Positions 30,128-40,172 are shown, counted from the first letter of the stretch. The stretch is DNA of 64,000 bases from a bacterium (Candidatus Blackallbacteria) CG13_big_fil_rev_8_21_14_2_50_49_14 (GCA_002783405.1 PFGG01000041.1:164722-228721); one strand, 5' to 3'. Notes: generated from the sequence alone by a model not told the origin. Translations and numbers: made by a program.

Positions 30128-31163
30128 GACTGGTATTCCAGCGTGGGGCCAGATAACGGGCCCAAAGATTGCCGAGATTGTCTATCTGTTCAACATGGTT
30201 CCGCGCTTGATTCCCTGCAAAACCTTCGACATGAAAACTGCCGCGATCTGCCCGGTTGGCAGGTGCAATCCGTTCTTTGTAGCGATTGCTGTCCTGCCCG
30301 TCGGGCTCTGCTGAAGCAAGCGGCTGACGCTGCGCTCCTGCTGCTTTCAGAATATAATCGGCGGCGTCTGTTGAGGAAGAATAGCTGGGTTGAATCGCAG
30401 AGTGCGTGATCACCATCATTTTCTGACCCGCTGCTGCTGCTTTGGCAAAATCTACAAAGGGTTGGTGCGCTGCTGGATTTGGCTTGCCTTTGGCTCCATA
30501 GTGAATGCCATCGATGACCATGACAGCGTCGGTTCGTGCGCTGACAGCGGGATTTGAGAGCGCGACCTGCAGCGGTGCATAGCCTGCGCTAAAGCTTCCC
30601 AAGGCGAGACGGCCTATTTTGACCTGGGGGCCATACTGTTTTTCAAGACGTGCTTTCACTGTTTCGAGAATTTGGGGCACAAACTCTTTTTGCCCAAATT
30701 TTTCCATCATGGCCCCAGAAAGACCTGAGGTTTCAGCACTGATCACGACCGCAGGGACGCCACTTTGTGCAAAGCGCTGGGGGACATCGCCCCGAAATTG
30801 AATAATCACATCAACACTCTGATCTACTTTCAGTGGATTTTGCGGCATGTACATCATCACGCCCTCACGCAATTGCACGGGTTTTTGATACTCAATTTTT
30901 TGCATGGCAGGGGCAGGAGCGGGGGCCGCCGCTGGAGTCATTTTTTCTAAAAATGAAAGGCTGAGGGCTTTGCCACTGGTGGAACGTGAAACCGCCCCCA
31001 TCGCAATCAGATCTGGTTCTGCTTGAACAGGGGATGAAGGGATTGGAACGGGTGATATCGGGCCTATCAGTGGAGAAGGAGGCGCTGATTGCGCTTTGAC
31101 AGGCTGAAAAAATCGTGAAAATAGATCCAGGGGCGATTTTAAACCCCAATTTGGCGATGTCAT
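30123..31163 (-). CDS. Alpha/beta-hydrolase-like protein, leaderless
   Basis: The start at ATG 31163 has GGAGG six bases upstream; an earlier ATG at 31178 does not. The 346-residue product has no signal peptide and begins with about 90 residues rich in proline, serine and alanine. The rest fits an alpha/beta hydrolase: a nucleophile elbow GSFSAGYAPL (G-x-S-x-G), an acidic residue after a strand (MVIDGIHYGA) and a late histidine (GSFHVEGFAG or NHVEQI). It resembles in layout the gene at 47828-48715 (Pro-rich N-terminus, GHSAGG elbow). The substrate is unknown; esters or polysaccharide-linked acyl groups are typical of such folds. Confidence 0.6.
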   Translation of the reverse strand: MTSPNWGLKSPLDLFSRFFQPVKAQSAPPSPLIGPISPVPIPSSPVQAEPDLIAMGAVSRSTSGKALSLSFLEKMTPAAAPAPAPAMQKIEYQKPVQLREGVMMYMPQNPLKVDQSVDVIIQFRGDVPQRFAQSGVPAVVISAETSGLSGAMMEKFGQKEFVPQILETVKARLEKQYGPQVKIGRLALGSFSAGYAPLQVALSNPAVSARTDAVMVIDGIHYGAKGKPNPAAHQPFVDFAKAAAAGQKMMVITHSAIQPSYSSSTDAADYILKAAGAQRQPLASAEPDGQDSNRYKERIAPANRADRGSFHVEGFAGNQARNHVEQIDNLGNLWARYLAPRWNTSP

Positions 31164-31224
31164 GCGCAACCTCCGCAACTCACTGCATTGATGTGGTTAT
31201 CGTCAAAAACACGGGCAACTGGAT

Positions 31225-32031
31225 TCAAGTTTTGCTTAAGTTTGGATTATCGTTTTCCTTGTCGACCCAATCGCTCAGCCAGAGCAAGGGGTTTTTCCAG
31301 GCTTTGTTTTCAAGCCGATCCTGAACGAGCAAGCCGACTTCGTGGGCCAATTGCATACAGGCTTCAGGGTCTTCGGCGGTTGCTTGTGGAAAAGCTGCAA
31401 AATCGATCGGTTGCATAAAGTAGATCCGCCAATAGGAGGGCATGGGCATCAAGCTAAGCGGAAGCGGAGCGACCGAACCCAAGAGGGGCTTGAGGTTTTC
31501 AAGGGTGGCGGCGACAGGGAGTGCTTCTTCGCCTCCGATAATCGCAACAGGAACCACCTTTGCTCCTCTTTGCAGAGCCAATCTGACAAAACCTGTTTTC
31601 CAACGCTTCATATGATAGGCTTGCCAGAAGGGTTTGCAGTTTCCATCTGCACCTTCAGGAAAAATGGCGATGGGATTGAGTTCTGCAGGCAGGGGGTCTC
31701 GTCCATAATGCAACCAATCGGCAGGAATCAAGCCCAGATTTCTTAAAAAGCGATAGGTCAAAGGCAGTTTGATCAAGACATCGTGCACAATCAAAAAGGG
31801 CAGTCGACTGGGGTCTGCGAAATCATGGATCGCCAGCAATAAAAACAGGGCATCAAGCGGTACCCAGCCAGAATGGTTGGCAACAAAGATGACAGGCCCT
31901 TCTTTGGGAATATGCTCCTGTCCACGTACTTTAAAGCGAAAATATTTGAGTTCAATCAAATTTCTGAGCGGTTTCAGAAACCTGCGATTGATATCCTTGG
32001 GTTTGTGCCTTGGCAGAGATTTTGCTTTCAT
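31225..32031 (-). CDS. PlsC-like phospholipid/glycerol acyltransferase
   Basis: The 268-residue product matches the LPLAT superfamily. It has the acceptor/catalytic block FVANHSGWVPLDAL (a histidine and aspartate separated as in the more distant members), the IFPEGADG phosphate-binding motif and the VVPVAIIGG strand. These enzymes move an acyl chain from acyl-ACP or acyl-CoA to lysophosphatidate or a related lipid at the inner face of the membrane. There is no clear transmembrane helix, so membrane contact is probably peripheral. The ATG at 32031 has an AGGTG just upstream; a GTG at 32037 is an alternative. It is divergent from the large propeller gene. Confidence 0.75.
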   Translation of the reverse strand: MKAKSLPRHKPKDINRRFLKPLRNLIELKYFRFKVRGQEHIPKEGPVIFVANHSGWVPLDALFLLLAIHDFADPSRLPFLIVHDVLIKLPLTYRFLRNLGLIPADWLHYGRDPLPAELNPIAIFPEGADGNCKPFWQAYHMKRWKTGFVRLALQRGAKVVPVAIIGGEEALPVAATLENLKPLLGSVAPLPLSLMPMPSYWRIYFMQPIDFAAFPQATAEDPEACMQLAHEVGLLVQDRLENKAWKNPLLWLSDWVDKENDNPNLSKT

Positions 32032-32040
32032 AAGCACCTA

Positions 32041-32070
32041 TTGAATTCAGGAGTAAGATTGTTGTATTCT
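32041..32070 (+). promoter_or_regulatory. Candidate promoter for the CNB propeller gene
   Basis: TTGAAT (32041-32046) and TATTCT (32065-32070) are separated by 18 bases, 28 bases before the ATG at 32098. AGGAAGGA precedes the start at good spacing. Confidence 0.35.
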
Positions 32071-32097
32071 AGCTGAAACCTGTCAGGAAGGACACCT

Positions 32098-35000
32098 ATG
32101 CCTGATTTTGAAAGTCTGGATTGGGATCATTTTTATTCTCTTTATTATTCTGCAATGAATTTAACTGTACAGGATTGGGAGTCTCTGGTCAAAGAAACCT
32201 ATCCTGATGCTCTCCCTGGTCATATTTATCGTATCAGCCAGGATCAAAAGAAACTTCAAATCTGTGAACCTGAATTTGGAAAAGTAGAAACAGAAATTTT
32301 ATTGCCCAATCAGAAAGCAAGGCCTGAACCTATTTGGGGAAATGCATGGGGGCATTCAGCTTGGTCTCTTTCAAGAGAAAAAGGAATTCCTGAAAGTATT
32401 CTGAGCTCAGATCAGACAAGGGGGCTATTGATTGCTCCTGATTTCTGTGCTTTGGCAGATCAATTCTGGTCCTTTCAACCTGTTCTCTGCCAAACACCTT
32501 CTTCCTATTGGCCCTATACTGAGCGAAATAAAAAATTGACGGGACCCCATGACCTTTATTTTGTAGCAGGGAAAGGGTTCTTGATTGTCTCTGACCGTCG
32601 TCGAGGTTGTTTTTCAGTTTTAGACTTGGAAAATTTAAAATGGCTGGCAGAATTTCAAATTCGCAAAACTGATAGTGATCTTTGTTTGAATTTTGCTGCA
32701 GATGCAGCGAGGAATCAGGTTTTTATCACAGATAATGAATCCAGTCTGCTTTATCAGCTTTCACTAGATACCCTGCAATTACATAAATTTCAACCAGGCT
32801 TGGGAATCTTGGGAAATCTCATGCTCGACCCCTCTGACCCAAGATTTTTGTTTCTGGTTTCTTTAAAACCTGAACGTAGCCTGGTCTATTTTGATATTCA
32901 AAACAATGAGGTCATTCGACGCATTGCTTTAAAAGGCAGGCTCTTCAGCCGTGAGAGTGATGTTCCGACTGAATTGCTCAGTTTAGGAAACACCCAATCC
33001 CTTTTGACCCTTTTGGAGTTCAGTTTTGATCCTGTGCCCTATACCCCATTGCTTGAAGTCATCGATACTCAAAAAGTGAAAGTGATTCGACGTTATACAG
33101 GAGAAGCTGGAAAATTGCCTTTTGGCCTGGGTTCTGCTCTAAAAAATCCATATTTTCGAGATCCTGTGAACCTGATCCAGACCATGGAGCGTCGGGGACT
33201 GCTTTCAGACGAAAAGAAACCTGAGTTACCAGAGGTTTCAACTCAAAATGCAATGGATTTAAGATACAGGGCCTTTAGCTTAAGTGGTTCTCTAGATCCA
33301 GATGCAGCACCTCGGATTGTTTTGCCAGCTGAAGCAGATGCTGAAATATTGGATATTCTGGCGGGGGGGATTTTTCAGCAGACAGGTATTCATATCCATG
33401 ATTATCCCAAGGAAGTTAAACATTTGTCTTCTTTGATTCCTGAACTGAGAGTTCAGCTTGAAACACGCTGGGAGGCTTTTCTGGATTTAAAAATACTGAA
33501 TCGTTATGCGTTGCGTATCAGTATTTTGCGTGAGGCACTTTTACAGCTTTTAGAACTTCGCGATGGGATTGAAAATGGTATTTCTGAAACGCCGCCAGAT
33601 CTTTGCCCCTTTTGTGCCTCTCCTTTGTTGGGCAGTTGGAATTGCCCCGTCTGTGGTTTTGAATTGCTGAGCCCGGCCAGATTTTTTGCGCGTTTTCATT
33701 CCTCTGCTGAACCACAAACCTGGCTTTTGCCAGGGCAAGTTTTGATTTGTTTGACCTCACAAAAACTGGTTTTGGTTCTCGACCATCATCAAAAGATTTT
33801 GCTCAAATTAGAGGCTGAGATATCTGATTGGAAACCAATTTCAGCGGTTGCTTTGCCCAATGGAAATTATCTGGTATTGGATGGATTCAGCAAATATCTT
33901 CAGGAATTGAATCCGGCTGGGGATTTGATTTGGACTTCCAATCGTCAGCAGATAGCATTGAAAGATCCTCAATGGTTGAGTTTTTACTTGGATGAAGACC
34001 AAAAAACTTTGATTTATCTTATCGCAGATCAAGGCCGACATCAGGTGTTTGCTTGTGACAGCCGGGGGAGTCTCCGCTGGTCTTATGGGACGCAGGGTGT
34101 TTCCGGTCAATTGCCTGGTTATTTGAATCAACCGAGGTTCGTGCAACGCACCGCTGAGCTCAGTTGGCTGATTACGGACTCTGGCAATCGCCGCATTATC
34201 GAACTCAATGGGCAAAAAGAAGTGATTGCCCAATGGGCTGAAGCAGAGGGTTTAATTGAACCTGTTTGGGCTTTGCGTGTGAATTCAGGTGAAACCTGGA
34301 TTGTGGACCGGGCCCGTCGTGCGCTTTTGATTTTTAAAAACTCTGATTCTGAGCCCCATATTGCTTGGGAGGGGCTCTCTGTGCTGAATTTTCAATCCCT
34401 TGAATCTATTACACGGCATGCCAATGGAAATCTGGTTCTCGGTGATTCTGAACGGTGTATTGAAATCGATACCCTCAATGGCGGGGTTTGTTGGGAAAGA
34501 ACATTTGAGCAGACTGAAGCGACTAAATTGCTGCCTCAATCAACGCACAGTGTGAATCCTCTGTATGTAAGAATTGAGTTGCTTCAAAGTTTGCGCTATT
34601 TTGCTGACGTTGAAACGCTTGCTTTGATTGCGTTGGCCCGCATGCTGGAACCGATTACTGTCGCTGCAGGTGAATGGGTTTTTCAGGAAGGGGATCTGGG
34701 TGATGCCTTGTATCTGATTGAGTCTGGTGCATTTCAAGCCAGGGTGGATCAGAATCGCCAATTGTTGGCTGAATTTTCAGCCGGAGATGTCTTTGGCGAA
34801 ATGGCTTTGATCTTTGGACAGAAACGTTCTTCGAGTATTCAGGCGATTCGGCCAGGGAAACTTTTGCGTTTAAGAATGGCAGATTTTCAAAAAATCTCCT
34901 TGGCAGATCCTGAACTGATGTCTCGAATTCAGAATTTGGCATACGAAAGACAAAAGCGTCGCCAAAATTTTGAAAATGAGCAATCATATTTAGCTATCGA

Positions 35001-36240
35001 AAGTATGAAGCGCAGAATTGCACTTTCGAGAATGCGTAACCTGAGATTACTTGAGGACGCTGATGATGCTTTTTTTCATGCACTTCAACCCCAGTTTTCA
35101 AGTTTGGCTTTTAAGAAGGGGCAATTTATCTTTCGTCAGGGTGATCCTGGAAATGCCCTATTCTTTGTTAATCGGGGAGAGGTTGAAATTTTAGATGCAA
35201 AGGGTCAACTTCTCACCATTTTACCTGAGGGAGTGGTTTTGGGTGAAATGGCTTTGCTGAATGACCGTCCTCGCAGTGCTTCTGCACGTTGTCTGACCTA
35301 TACCGAAGTTTTCAGACTTGAAAAAGAGATGTTTTTTGACCTCTTGAAGAAATTTCCTGAATTTGAGAAAAAGTTGAGAAAAGTAATTTCTGAACGTAAA
35401 GAGGAGGCCTTGGAGAGGGCTCAATCCCGCCCTGTCCAAACCATAAAAACTTCTGCTGATCCGCAACTTTCTTGGCTGGGGGTACTTTCATCGCAAAATT
35501 GTTTTTGGCAACTTGAATCGGGTGTTTTGCGTGTTTATCCTATGGAAGAGGACCCCTTGGAACTTTTGATGCCCGCGAGTATTGTCCGAACTCTTTCAGG
35601 GAGTTTACTTTTGGCAGACACAGGTCATGACAGGATTTTGGAGTTAGAACCTGAGCATTTTAAACTGATTGCTGAATATGGAGATGATCATTTAAAACTT
35701 TCTTTTCCGCGTGCAGCAACTCGGTTATCAGATGGCTCAACTCTGATTGCAGATACTGGGCAAAACAGAATCTTACATCTTACTGAGAAAAAAACGGAAG
35801 TGATTCGCCTTGAAAAAGTGCCGATGGAAATCGTTGCTTTGGTACCTTTTGAAACTGGATTTTTATGTGTCGATAGTTTAATGGGGCGCATCCTTCATTT
35901 TGATTTTAAAGGGCGCTTGCTTGGGCTATTGCAGGATATTAACGGCGAAATGCTCTCGCTTCCCCGAGCTCTTCAGGTCTTGCCGAACCATCGCTGGCTG
36001 ATTGCTGAAGCCGGAAGAGACCGTATCATTGAGGTAAATGCCCAGGGTGACTTGTTCTGGTCGTATTCTGGTTCTCCCGATGCTCCCTTAATGAGTCCTG
36101 ATGCCTGTTCTTGCTTTGAAAATGGACAAATTCTAATTGTGAGTGCAAAGCAAACAGAACTGAGGTGTATCAACAGGCACGGCGAATTGCTTTGGGTTCA
36201 ATCTCTTGCACCGTCTGCGCTGGGGGCTGAAATTGCTTGA
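32098..36240 (+). CDS. Multi-propeller signalling protein with zinc ribbon and two cyclic-nucleotide-binding domains
   Basis: The 1380-residue product has no signal peptide or membrane segment. Domains in order: a beta-propeller-like region (about 130-340) similar to the N-terminal propeller of the gene at 48929; helices; a zinc ribbon C503-x2-C506 ... C516-x2-C519; about six NHL-like repeats (540-800, e.g. LITDSGNRRIIELNGQ); cyclic-nucleotide-binding domain 1 (830-930, FGEMALIFGQKRSSS); domain 2 (985-1095, LGEMALLNDRPRSAS); and a last set of NHL-like repeats (1120-1380, e.g. LLADTGHDRILEL). Both cNMP domains keep the Glu and Arg that hold the cyclic phosphate, so ligand binding is plausible. 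It could be a cytosolic scaffold gated by cAMP or cGMP. No such domain combination is known to me. Confidence 0.7.
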   Translation: MPDFESLDWDHFYSLYYSAMNLTVQDWESLVKETYPDALPGHIYRISQDQKKLQICEPEFGKVETEILLPNQKARPEPIWGNAWGHSAWSLSREKGIPESILSSDQTRGLLIAPDFCALADQFWSFQPVLCQTPSSYWPYTERNKKLTGPHDLYFVAGKGFLIVSDRRRGCFSVLDLENLKWLAEFQIRKTDSDLCLNFAADAARNQVFITDNESSLLYQLSLDTLQLHKFQPGLGILGNLMLDPSDPRFLFLVSLKPERSLVYFDIQNNEVIRRIALKGRLFSRESDVPTELLSLGNTQSLLTLLEFSFDPVPYTPLLEVIDTQKVKVIRRYTGEAGKLPFGLGSALKNPYFRDPVNLIQTMERRGLLSDEKKPELPEVSTQNAMDLRYRAFSLSGSLDPDAAPRIVLPAEADAEILDILAGGIFQQTGIHIHDYPKEVKHLSSLIPELRVQLETRWEAFLDLKILNRYALRISILREALLQLLELRDGIENGISETPPDLCPFCASPLLGSWNCPVCGFELLSPARFFARFHSSAEPQTWLLPGQVLICLTSQKLVLVLDHHQKILLKLEAEISDWKPISAVALPNGNYLVLDGFSKYLQELNPAGDLIWTSNRQQIALKDPQWLSFYLDEDQKTLIYLIADQGRHQVFACDSRGSLRWSYGTQGVSGQLPGYLNQPRFVQRTAELSWLITDSGNRRIIELNGQKEVIAQWAEAEGLIEPVWALRVNSGETWIVDRARRALLIFKNSDSEPHIAWEGLSVLNFQSLESITRHANGNLVLGDSERCIEIDTLNGGVCWERTFEQTEATKLLPQSTHSVNPLYVRIELLQSLRYFADVETLALIALARMLEPITVAAGEWVFQEGDLGDALYLIESGAFQARVDQNRQLLAEFSAGDVFGEMALIFGQKRSSSIQAIRPGKLLRLRMADFQKISLADPELMSRIQNLAYERQKRRQNFENEQSYLAIESMKRRIALSRMRNLRLLEDADDAFFHALQPQFSSLAFKKGQFIFRQGDPGNALFFVNRGEVEILDAKGQLLTILPEGVVLGEMALLNDRPRSASARCLTYTEVFRLEKEMFFDLLKKFPEFEKKLRKVISERKEEALERAQSRPVQTIKTSADPQLSWLGVLSSQNCFWQLESGVLRVYPMEEDPLELLMPASIVRTLSGSLLLADTGHDRILELEPEHFKLIAEYGDDHLKLSFPRAATRLSDGSTLIADTGQNRILHLTEKKTEVIRLEKVPMEIVALVPFETGFLCVDSLMGRILHFDFKGRLLGLLQDINGEMLSLPRALQVLPNHRWLIAEAGRDRIIEVNAQGDLFWSYSGSPDAPLMSPDACSCFENGQILIVSAKQTELRCINRHGELLWVQSLAPSALGAEIA

Positions 36241-36932
36241 TACACCGTGCTGAAAATATGGTGATGCGAACGAAGGTACTGACCTTTCAGACTTAATCCG
36301 CTAGGGAAAATTTCATTTAAATCCTGAGTTAACCTCAGTTCTAACTGGTTTGGCTGAAGCAGGCTTAAGCTGGCTGCTTCGAATCCAAAAAAATGATGCA
36401 CTTCAGGATATAAAGCCTTGTACAAGCTTTCTTTTGCTGAAAAAACCAATGTATAGTATTCTTCCAAAGTCAAACCTGAATTGACTGGCCCTCTCTCTTC
36501 AGGCCGACTGATACTTTTAAAAATACGTTCGCAGGTTTTTTCATTCATTATTTTTTCAAGATCGATTCCCAAAACTTTGCATTCTGACCGGGGGGCAATG
36601 ACTGCTGCAATCATGCGATCGGAATGGCTGATACTGCCTACCCAGCCAGTGGGCCAAATGGGTACACCTTCTGGGGTTTGGTCTATATGGACTGGATGAT
36701 CAAAGCCTGCCTGCAGAAAAGCTTGATGAACGCAATAACGACCCGCTAAATAGAGTGCTTGGCGTTTAGGGACTGCCTTGTGTAATTTTTCTGGAAAGGG
36801 TAAATCTGCTTGCAGTATTTTGGCTAGACCTGCATAATCCTGATTGATTTCAACAGTATGGCTAAAATTTGTAAAAGGAAGTTTTTCCCAGGGTTTGCTC
36901 TCAAATTCTCTAAGCAAATCATTCAGTTTCAT
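36198..36932 (-). CDS. 4'-phosphopantetheinyl transferase, EntD/Sfp type
   Basis: The 244-residue product carries the Sfp/EntD signatures: GSISHSDRMIAAVI, the metal-binding GIDLEKI, and FSAKESLYKALYP in the C-terminal half. Such enzymes move the phosphopantetheine arm of CoA onto a carrier-protein serine, activating fatty-acid, polyketide or non-ribosomal peptide carriers. No carrier or synthase gene is in the window; fabL lies nearby on the other strand. The final 43 bases overlap the convergent 3' end of the large propeller gene. Confidence 0.85.
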   Translation of the reverse strand: MKLNDLLREFESKPWEKLPFTNFSHTVEINQDYAGLAKILQADLPFPEKLHKAVPKRQALYLAGRYCVHQAFLQAGFDHPVHIDQTPEGVPIWPTGWVGSISHSDRMIAAVIAPRSECKVLGIDLEKIMNEKTCERIFKSISRPEERGPVNSGLTLEEYYTLVFSAKESLYKALYPEVHHFFGFEAASLSLLQPNQLELRLTQDLNEIFPSGLSLKGQYLRSHHHIFSTVYQAISAPSADGARD

Positions 36933-36974
36933 CTTCTATAAAATCCAGATTTATCCAGCTTTAAAACAAAAATT

Positions 36975-37017
36975 CCCACACCCATTTGGGTGTGGGCGCG
37001 TGTTGGGTTCATTGACT
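36975..37017 (+). repeat. Solo hairpin plus GTTCATTGAC, resembling the tnpB right end
   Basis: CCCACACCC (36975-36983) pairs perfectly with GGGTGTGGG (36988-36996). Ten bases later is GTTCATTGAC, the same 10-mer that follows the hairpin at the end of the tnpB-like gene at the right edge. Downstream, GGTTCA and TGAACC can form a second small stem. It could be a remnant right end of an IS200/IS605-type element. Confidence 0.4.
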
Positions 37018-37230
37018 GAACCTTAGCGACTTTTCAGGAGAGATTGATTCCATTATCGCGAAGCTTTAAATTGAAATCTATAGGCGATCTCACAAAGATC
37101 CTGTGATCTGGATCAACTCTGAGGGTGGAGAGTGGGAAGCAAGTGACTGAAGCGTTCCCACAGGGACGATTGTCTGCTTCTCTGGTAAAATGAGGAAGTT
37201 CGATTAAATCCGCAGTGCCCAGAGGTTGAG

Positions 37231-39219
37231 ATGTCAGATCCCAAGGATCAAATTCAGTTTCAGCAACATCAAATCATTCCCGACGCGGGTATTTACCGTA
37301 CGCCTACGCAAGGCAAAACAGCCAAAGACAAAACTTTGCCCACGGTAGGCAGTCGGATTTTAACCATGCCTGCCGTACAAACGGCCTTTGTCTCCTTTGG
37401 CTTGGAGGGCTTGAAAAGTATTTTACTGCAGGAAATGGTCAAACTGGATTGGCCTCAGCTTCAGGATGAAATGCTCTATCTTGCTGAGGGCGCAAATGAA
37501 CACAAAGAAATCAAACGAGCCCTACGCGCAACCAAACTTCTGGCTGCACAATGGTTGGATGATCCCCGGCAAAAGCCTGAGGTACAGGAAAAATGCCAGT
37601 ATATTTTTGATTCAATTTCGACCTTTGGCAATTTAAATGTTCAAGCGCCTGACAGTCCTGCTGCAGCGATGGGGGAGAGTGTGCAGGTGGCCTTTCCCAA
37701 TACCGGCCCACTTGAGCCTGTGGGTGCTGAAGAAGAACATGAATTGCAAGCAGGCAATGCCATGTTGCTGATTACCGATTTACAGGGACATTTTAAGAAA
37801 CTGGAGACCCTGCTGCAAAATATCCAATTGGCGCAGTACAAAGGGGATATTTTACATTGGACAGCTTCCCCTGACTTTTATCTCATGCTGGTCGGCGATT
37901 TGTTTAATAAATCCCCCTTTTCGACCTGGGGCGACTCGGTGGGCAGCGATGTCTACAGCATTATCAAAACCTTGCAGCGCTTTATCAAAGTGGCCCCCGA
38001 ACGGATTCTGCTCAGCTATGGATCCTATGATTTAGATTTGGCCAGCAAAGCCGCATTTTACCACCCCGTGAGTGGATTCATGGGCTCAGAATTGGGAATC
38101 AATGCGCAGGCCCAGGCGATTCCTGCGCTCTTGAGCTATCTCAAGGGAACCTCTCAGCCCAACCAATCAGATTTTGCCTGGAAATGGGATGAACAGTCGC
38201 AAAGCTATGAATTGGCTTCAGCCTATCAGGTTTCGGGAGTTCCCTATCTGACCGTTCCTGCCCTGGCAGATGGATCTGGCCCGGATATTTCTGCCCTGCT
38301 TGAATTTTATGAAGCCTTGCTCAAGACCATGATTCAGCCCAATTTGAATGCAAGGCCACGTTCTCTTCAGGAATTGGATGCGCTGGCTGCCCGGCTGATG
38401 CCCCCTGCGACAGAGCAACTCAATCTCCTGGTCTTAAAAAACAGCCTGGGGCGTTGCCTGCATTTTGAGGGTCTGCTTGAAGGCACTGGAACGATTCGCT
38501 TTTTGCGTGAGCGGATTGCAGGCATGCATATCTTTAAAGCGGGCATGGTGGAGTTCTTTGCCTTGCATCCAGAAATTCAGGAAATTACGCTGGATATGCT
38601 GGCCACGATTAAAGAACAGGGAGAAGCGGGTTGGCAGGTGCCTGAACTTGAGCCCTTTTTACTGAACAGCCGAACCTTGCAACAGGCCCATATCGATCCC
38701 AAGCGTCTTTTGGCGGTCCTTGAATCCTTGGGTTTGAGCCAGCTCAATGATTGGTTAGGACTCTCTGAAACGCATTTCTATCAGTTGCTCAAGGAACAAA
38801 AGGCCTTGGGGCGCATGATTCCTGAATTTTTTCAACAACGCGATGAAAAAGGTTTTCTCAATGCCTACCGACAGTTCCGTTGGGAACTTATCAATGAAAA
38901 TCCCACGGGTTTGGCTGGCTTTGCCCTGAATATGGATGGAATCTCGCGCAGAGGGGAGCCGATGATGCGAAAAATGGCGACCTTGGATGAACGCACCCGC
39001 AAATCCTATTCTAAAACCTTTTTAATGGATCTCTGTCGGGAAGAATTGCCCTTCGAAATTGCGGTTGAGCCCGAGGGGATTGTTGCCGAACTGCAGATTC
39101 CGGGGGCGGGGGGCTTTGTCATTTCTCTCTTGATCGACGATTCGGTTGCTATTTACAAAGACATGAAGGAACAACTGCATATGCCCGTCAAACACGCAGC
39201 TTGGATTGAAATTCGCTGA
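37231..39219 (+). CDS. Calcineurin-like phosphoesterase-related protein (degenerate metal site)
   Basis: The 662-residue product has no signal peptide. A central region (about 175-290) recalls the calcineurin-type phosphoesterase fold: LLITDLQGHFKKLETLL, then LVGDLFNKS, then SYGSYDLDL at the place of GNHD. The metal-binding signature is altered (DLQGH instead of DxHG, GSYD instead of GNHD), so full dinuclear activity is doubtful. The remainder is helical and unrecognised. Its TGA overlaps the ATG of the enoyl reductase gene (TGATG), so the two are probably translated together. A weak GAGGT precedes the start. The fold is inference. Confidence 0.45.
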   Translation: MSDPKDQIQFQQHQIIPDAGIYRTPTQGKTAKDKTLPTVGSRILTMPAVQTAFVSFGLEGLKSILLQEMVKLDWPQLQDEMLYLAEGANEHKEIKRALRATKLLAAQWLDDPRQKPEVQEKCQYIFDSISTFGNLNVQAPDSPAAAMGESVQVAFPNTGPLEPVGAEEEHELQAGNAMLLITDLQGHFKKLETLLQNIQLAQYKGDILHWTASPDFYLMLVGDLFNKSPFSTWGDSVGSDVYSIIKTLQRFIKVAPERILLSYGSYDLDLASKAAFYHPVSGFMGSELGINAQAQAIPALLSYLKGTSQPNQSDFAWKWDEQSQSYELASAYQVSGVPYLTVPALADGSGPDISALLEFYEALLKTMIQPNLNARPRSLQELDALAARLMPPATEQLNLLVLKNSLGRCLHFEGLLEGTGTIRFLRERIAGMHIFKAGMVEFFALHPEIQEITLDMLATIKEQGEAGWQVPELEPFLLNSRTLQQAHIDPKRLLAVLESLGLSQLNDWLGLSETHFYQLLKEQKALGRMIPEFFQQRDEKGFLNAYRQFRWELINENPTGLAGFALNMDGISRRGEPMMRKMATLDERTRKSYSKTFLMDLCREELPFEIAVEPEGIVAELQIPGAGGFVISLLIDDSVAIYKDMKEQLHMPVKHAAWIEIR

Positions 39220-39977
39220 TGGAACTCAATTTAAACGGAAAAACAGCTCTGATCACGGGGGGCACCCGTGGAATTGGCAAAGCCATTGCTCTGAAATTGG
39301 CAACAGAAGGGGTGCATTTGGTTTTAAACTATTTGCGCAATAAACGCGCAGCCGAGGAAACCGCGCTTGAAATTGAAGCCTTGAGCGGCCAGAAACCGCT
39401 GCTTTTGAAGGGCAATATTGGAGAACCTGAAAAACTTGCAGAAATGCTGAAGGACTTGCAAGCCCATACGCAGGTTCTGGATATCGTGATTAGCAATGCG
39501 GCTTCAGGCGTTCTGCGCTCGGCATTTGAACTGACCCCCCGTCATTTGGCCTGGACTTTGGATATCAATGCCTTGGCGCTGCTTTGGCTGGTTCAGGGGG
39601 TGCGTCCCCTGCTTTCGCGGGGGGCCAAGATTGTTGCTGTTTCAAGTTTGGGTTCTACACGGGCTTTTCCCAATTACGCTGCCGTGGGTGCTTCCAAGGC
39701 CGCCCTTGAATCGCTGGTTCGCCATCTGAGTCTCGAACTGGCCCCCGAGGGAATCAATATCAATACCCTTTCTGCAGGCGTGGTAGATACCGAAGCCTTG
39801 AATCATTTCCCCAACCGTGAAGAGTTATTGCGTCATTCTCAAGCGCGCACCCCCGCTGGGCGATTGGTGACCCCCGAAGAAGTGGCCGATGCCGCTCTCT
39901 TTCTTTGCAGCCCCCTGGCTCGGATGGTGCATGGCCATACCTTGGTGGTGGATGGGGGCTATTGTATCGTTGCTTAA
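39219..39977 (+). CDS. fabL: Enoyl-ACP reductase, FabL type (SDR family)
   Basis: The 252-residue product is a short-chain dehydrogenase with the Rossmann glycine motif TGGTRGIGKAIAL and, instead of the usual YxxxK, a Y-x6-K pair in NYAAVGASKAALE, as in enoyl-ACP reductases. Several blocks match FabL closely: NAASGVLR, SSLGSTRAFPNY, and LNHFPNREELL. FabL reduces enoyl-ACP with NADPH in the last step of fatty-acid elongation. It is an alternative to FabI and is usually less sensitive to triclosan. The gene is coupled to the phosphoesterase-like gene. 3-ketoacyl reductase (FabG) is less likely because of the catalytic spacing. Confidence 0.85.
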   Translation: MELNLNGKTALITGGTRGIGKAIALKLATEGVHLVLNYLRNKRAAEETALEIEALSGQKPLLLKGNIGEPEKLAEMLKDLQAHTQVLDIVISNAASGVLRSAFELTPRHLAWTLDINALALLWLVQGVRPLLSRGAKIVAVSSLGSTRAFPNYAAVGASKAALESLVRHLSLELAPEGININTLSAGVVDTEALNHFPNREELLRHSQARTPAGRLVTPEEVADAALFLCSPLARMVHGHTLVVDGGYCIVA

Positions 39978-40172
39978 AATTTAGTATCACTTTTTTGTAA
40001 CAGGGGTTTAAATAATTTACAAAATAAGCTATAATCTTGATTAAGACTATGGGCTTTAGATCACAAACTTCACTACTTCAAACAGTTGCTGCCAGGCAGG
40101 CAGCTCAACCCTTTTCTGCCTTATTTCAAGCCCTTGTCAATATCCATAGCAAGGAAAGAAGATTCTAAAAAG

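Noticed and set aside
36997..37230. Attenuator for the phosphopantetheinyl transferase or the phosphoesterase-like gene
   Set aside because: The only strong hairpin (36975-36996) has its T-rich side facing the minus strand, and no minus-strand gene lies on its upstream side before the 37231 gene; it fits a solo element better.
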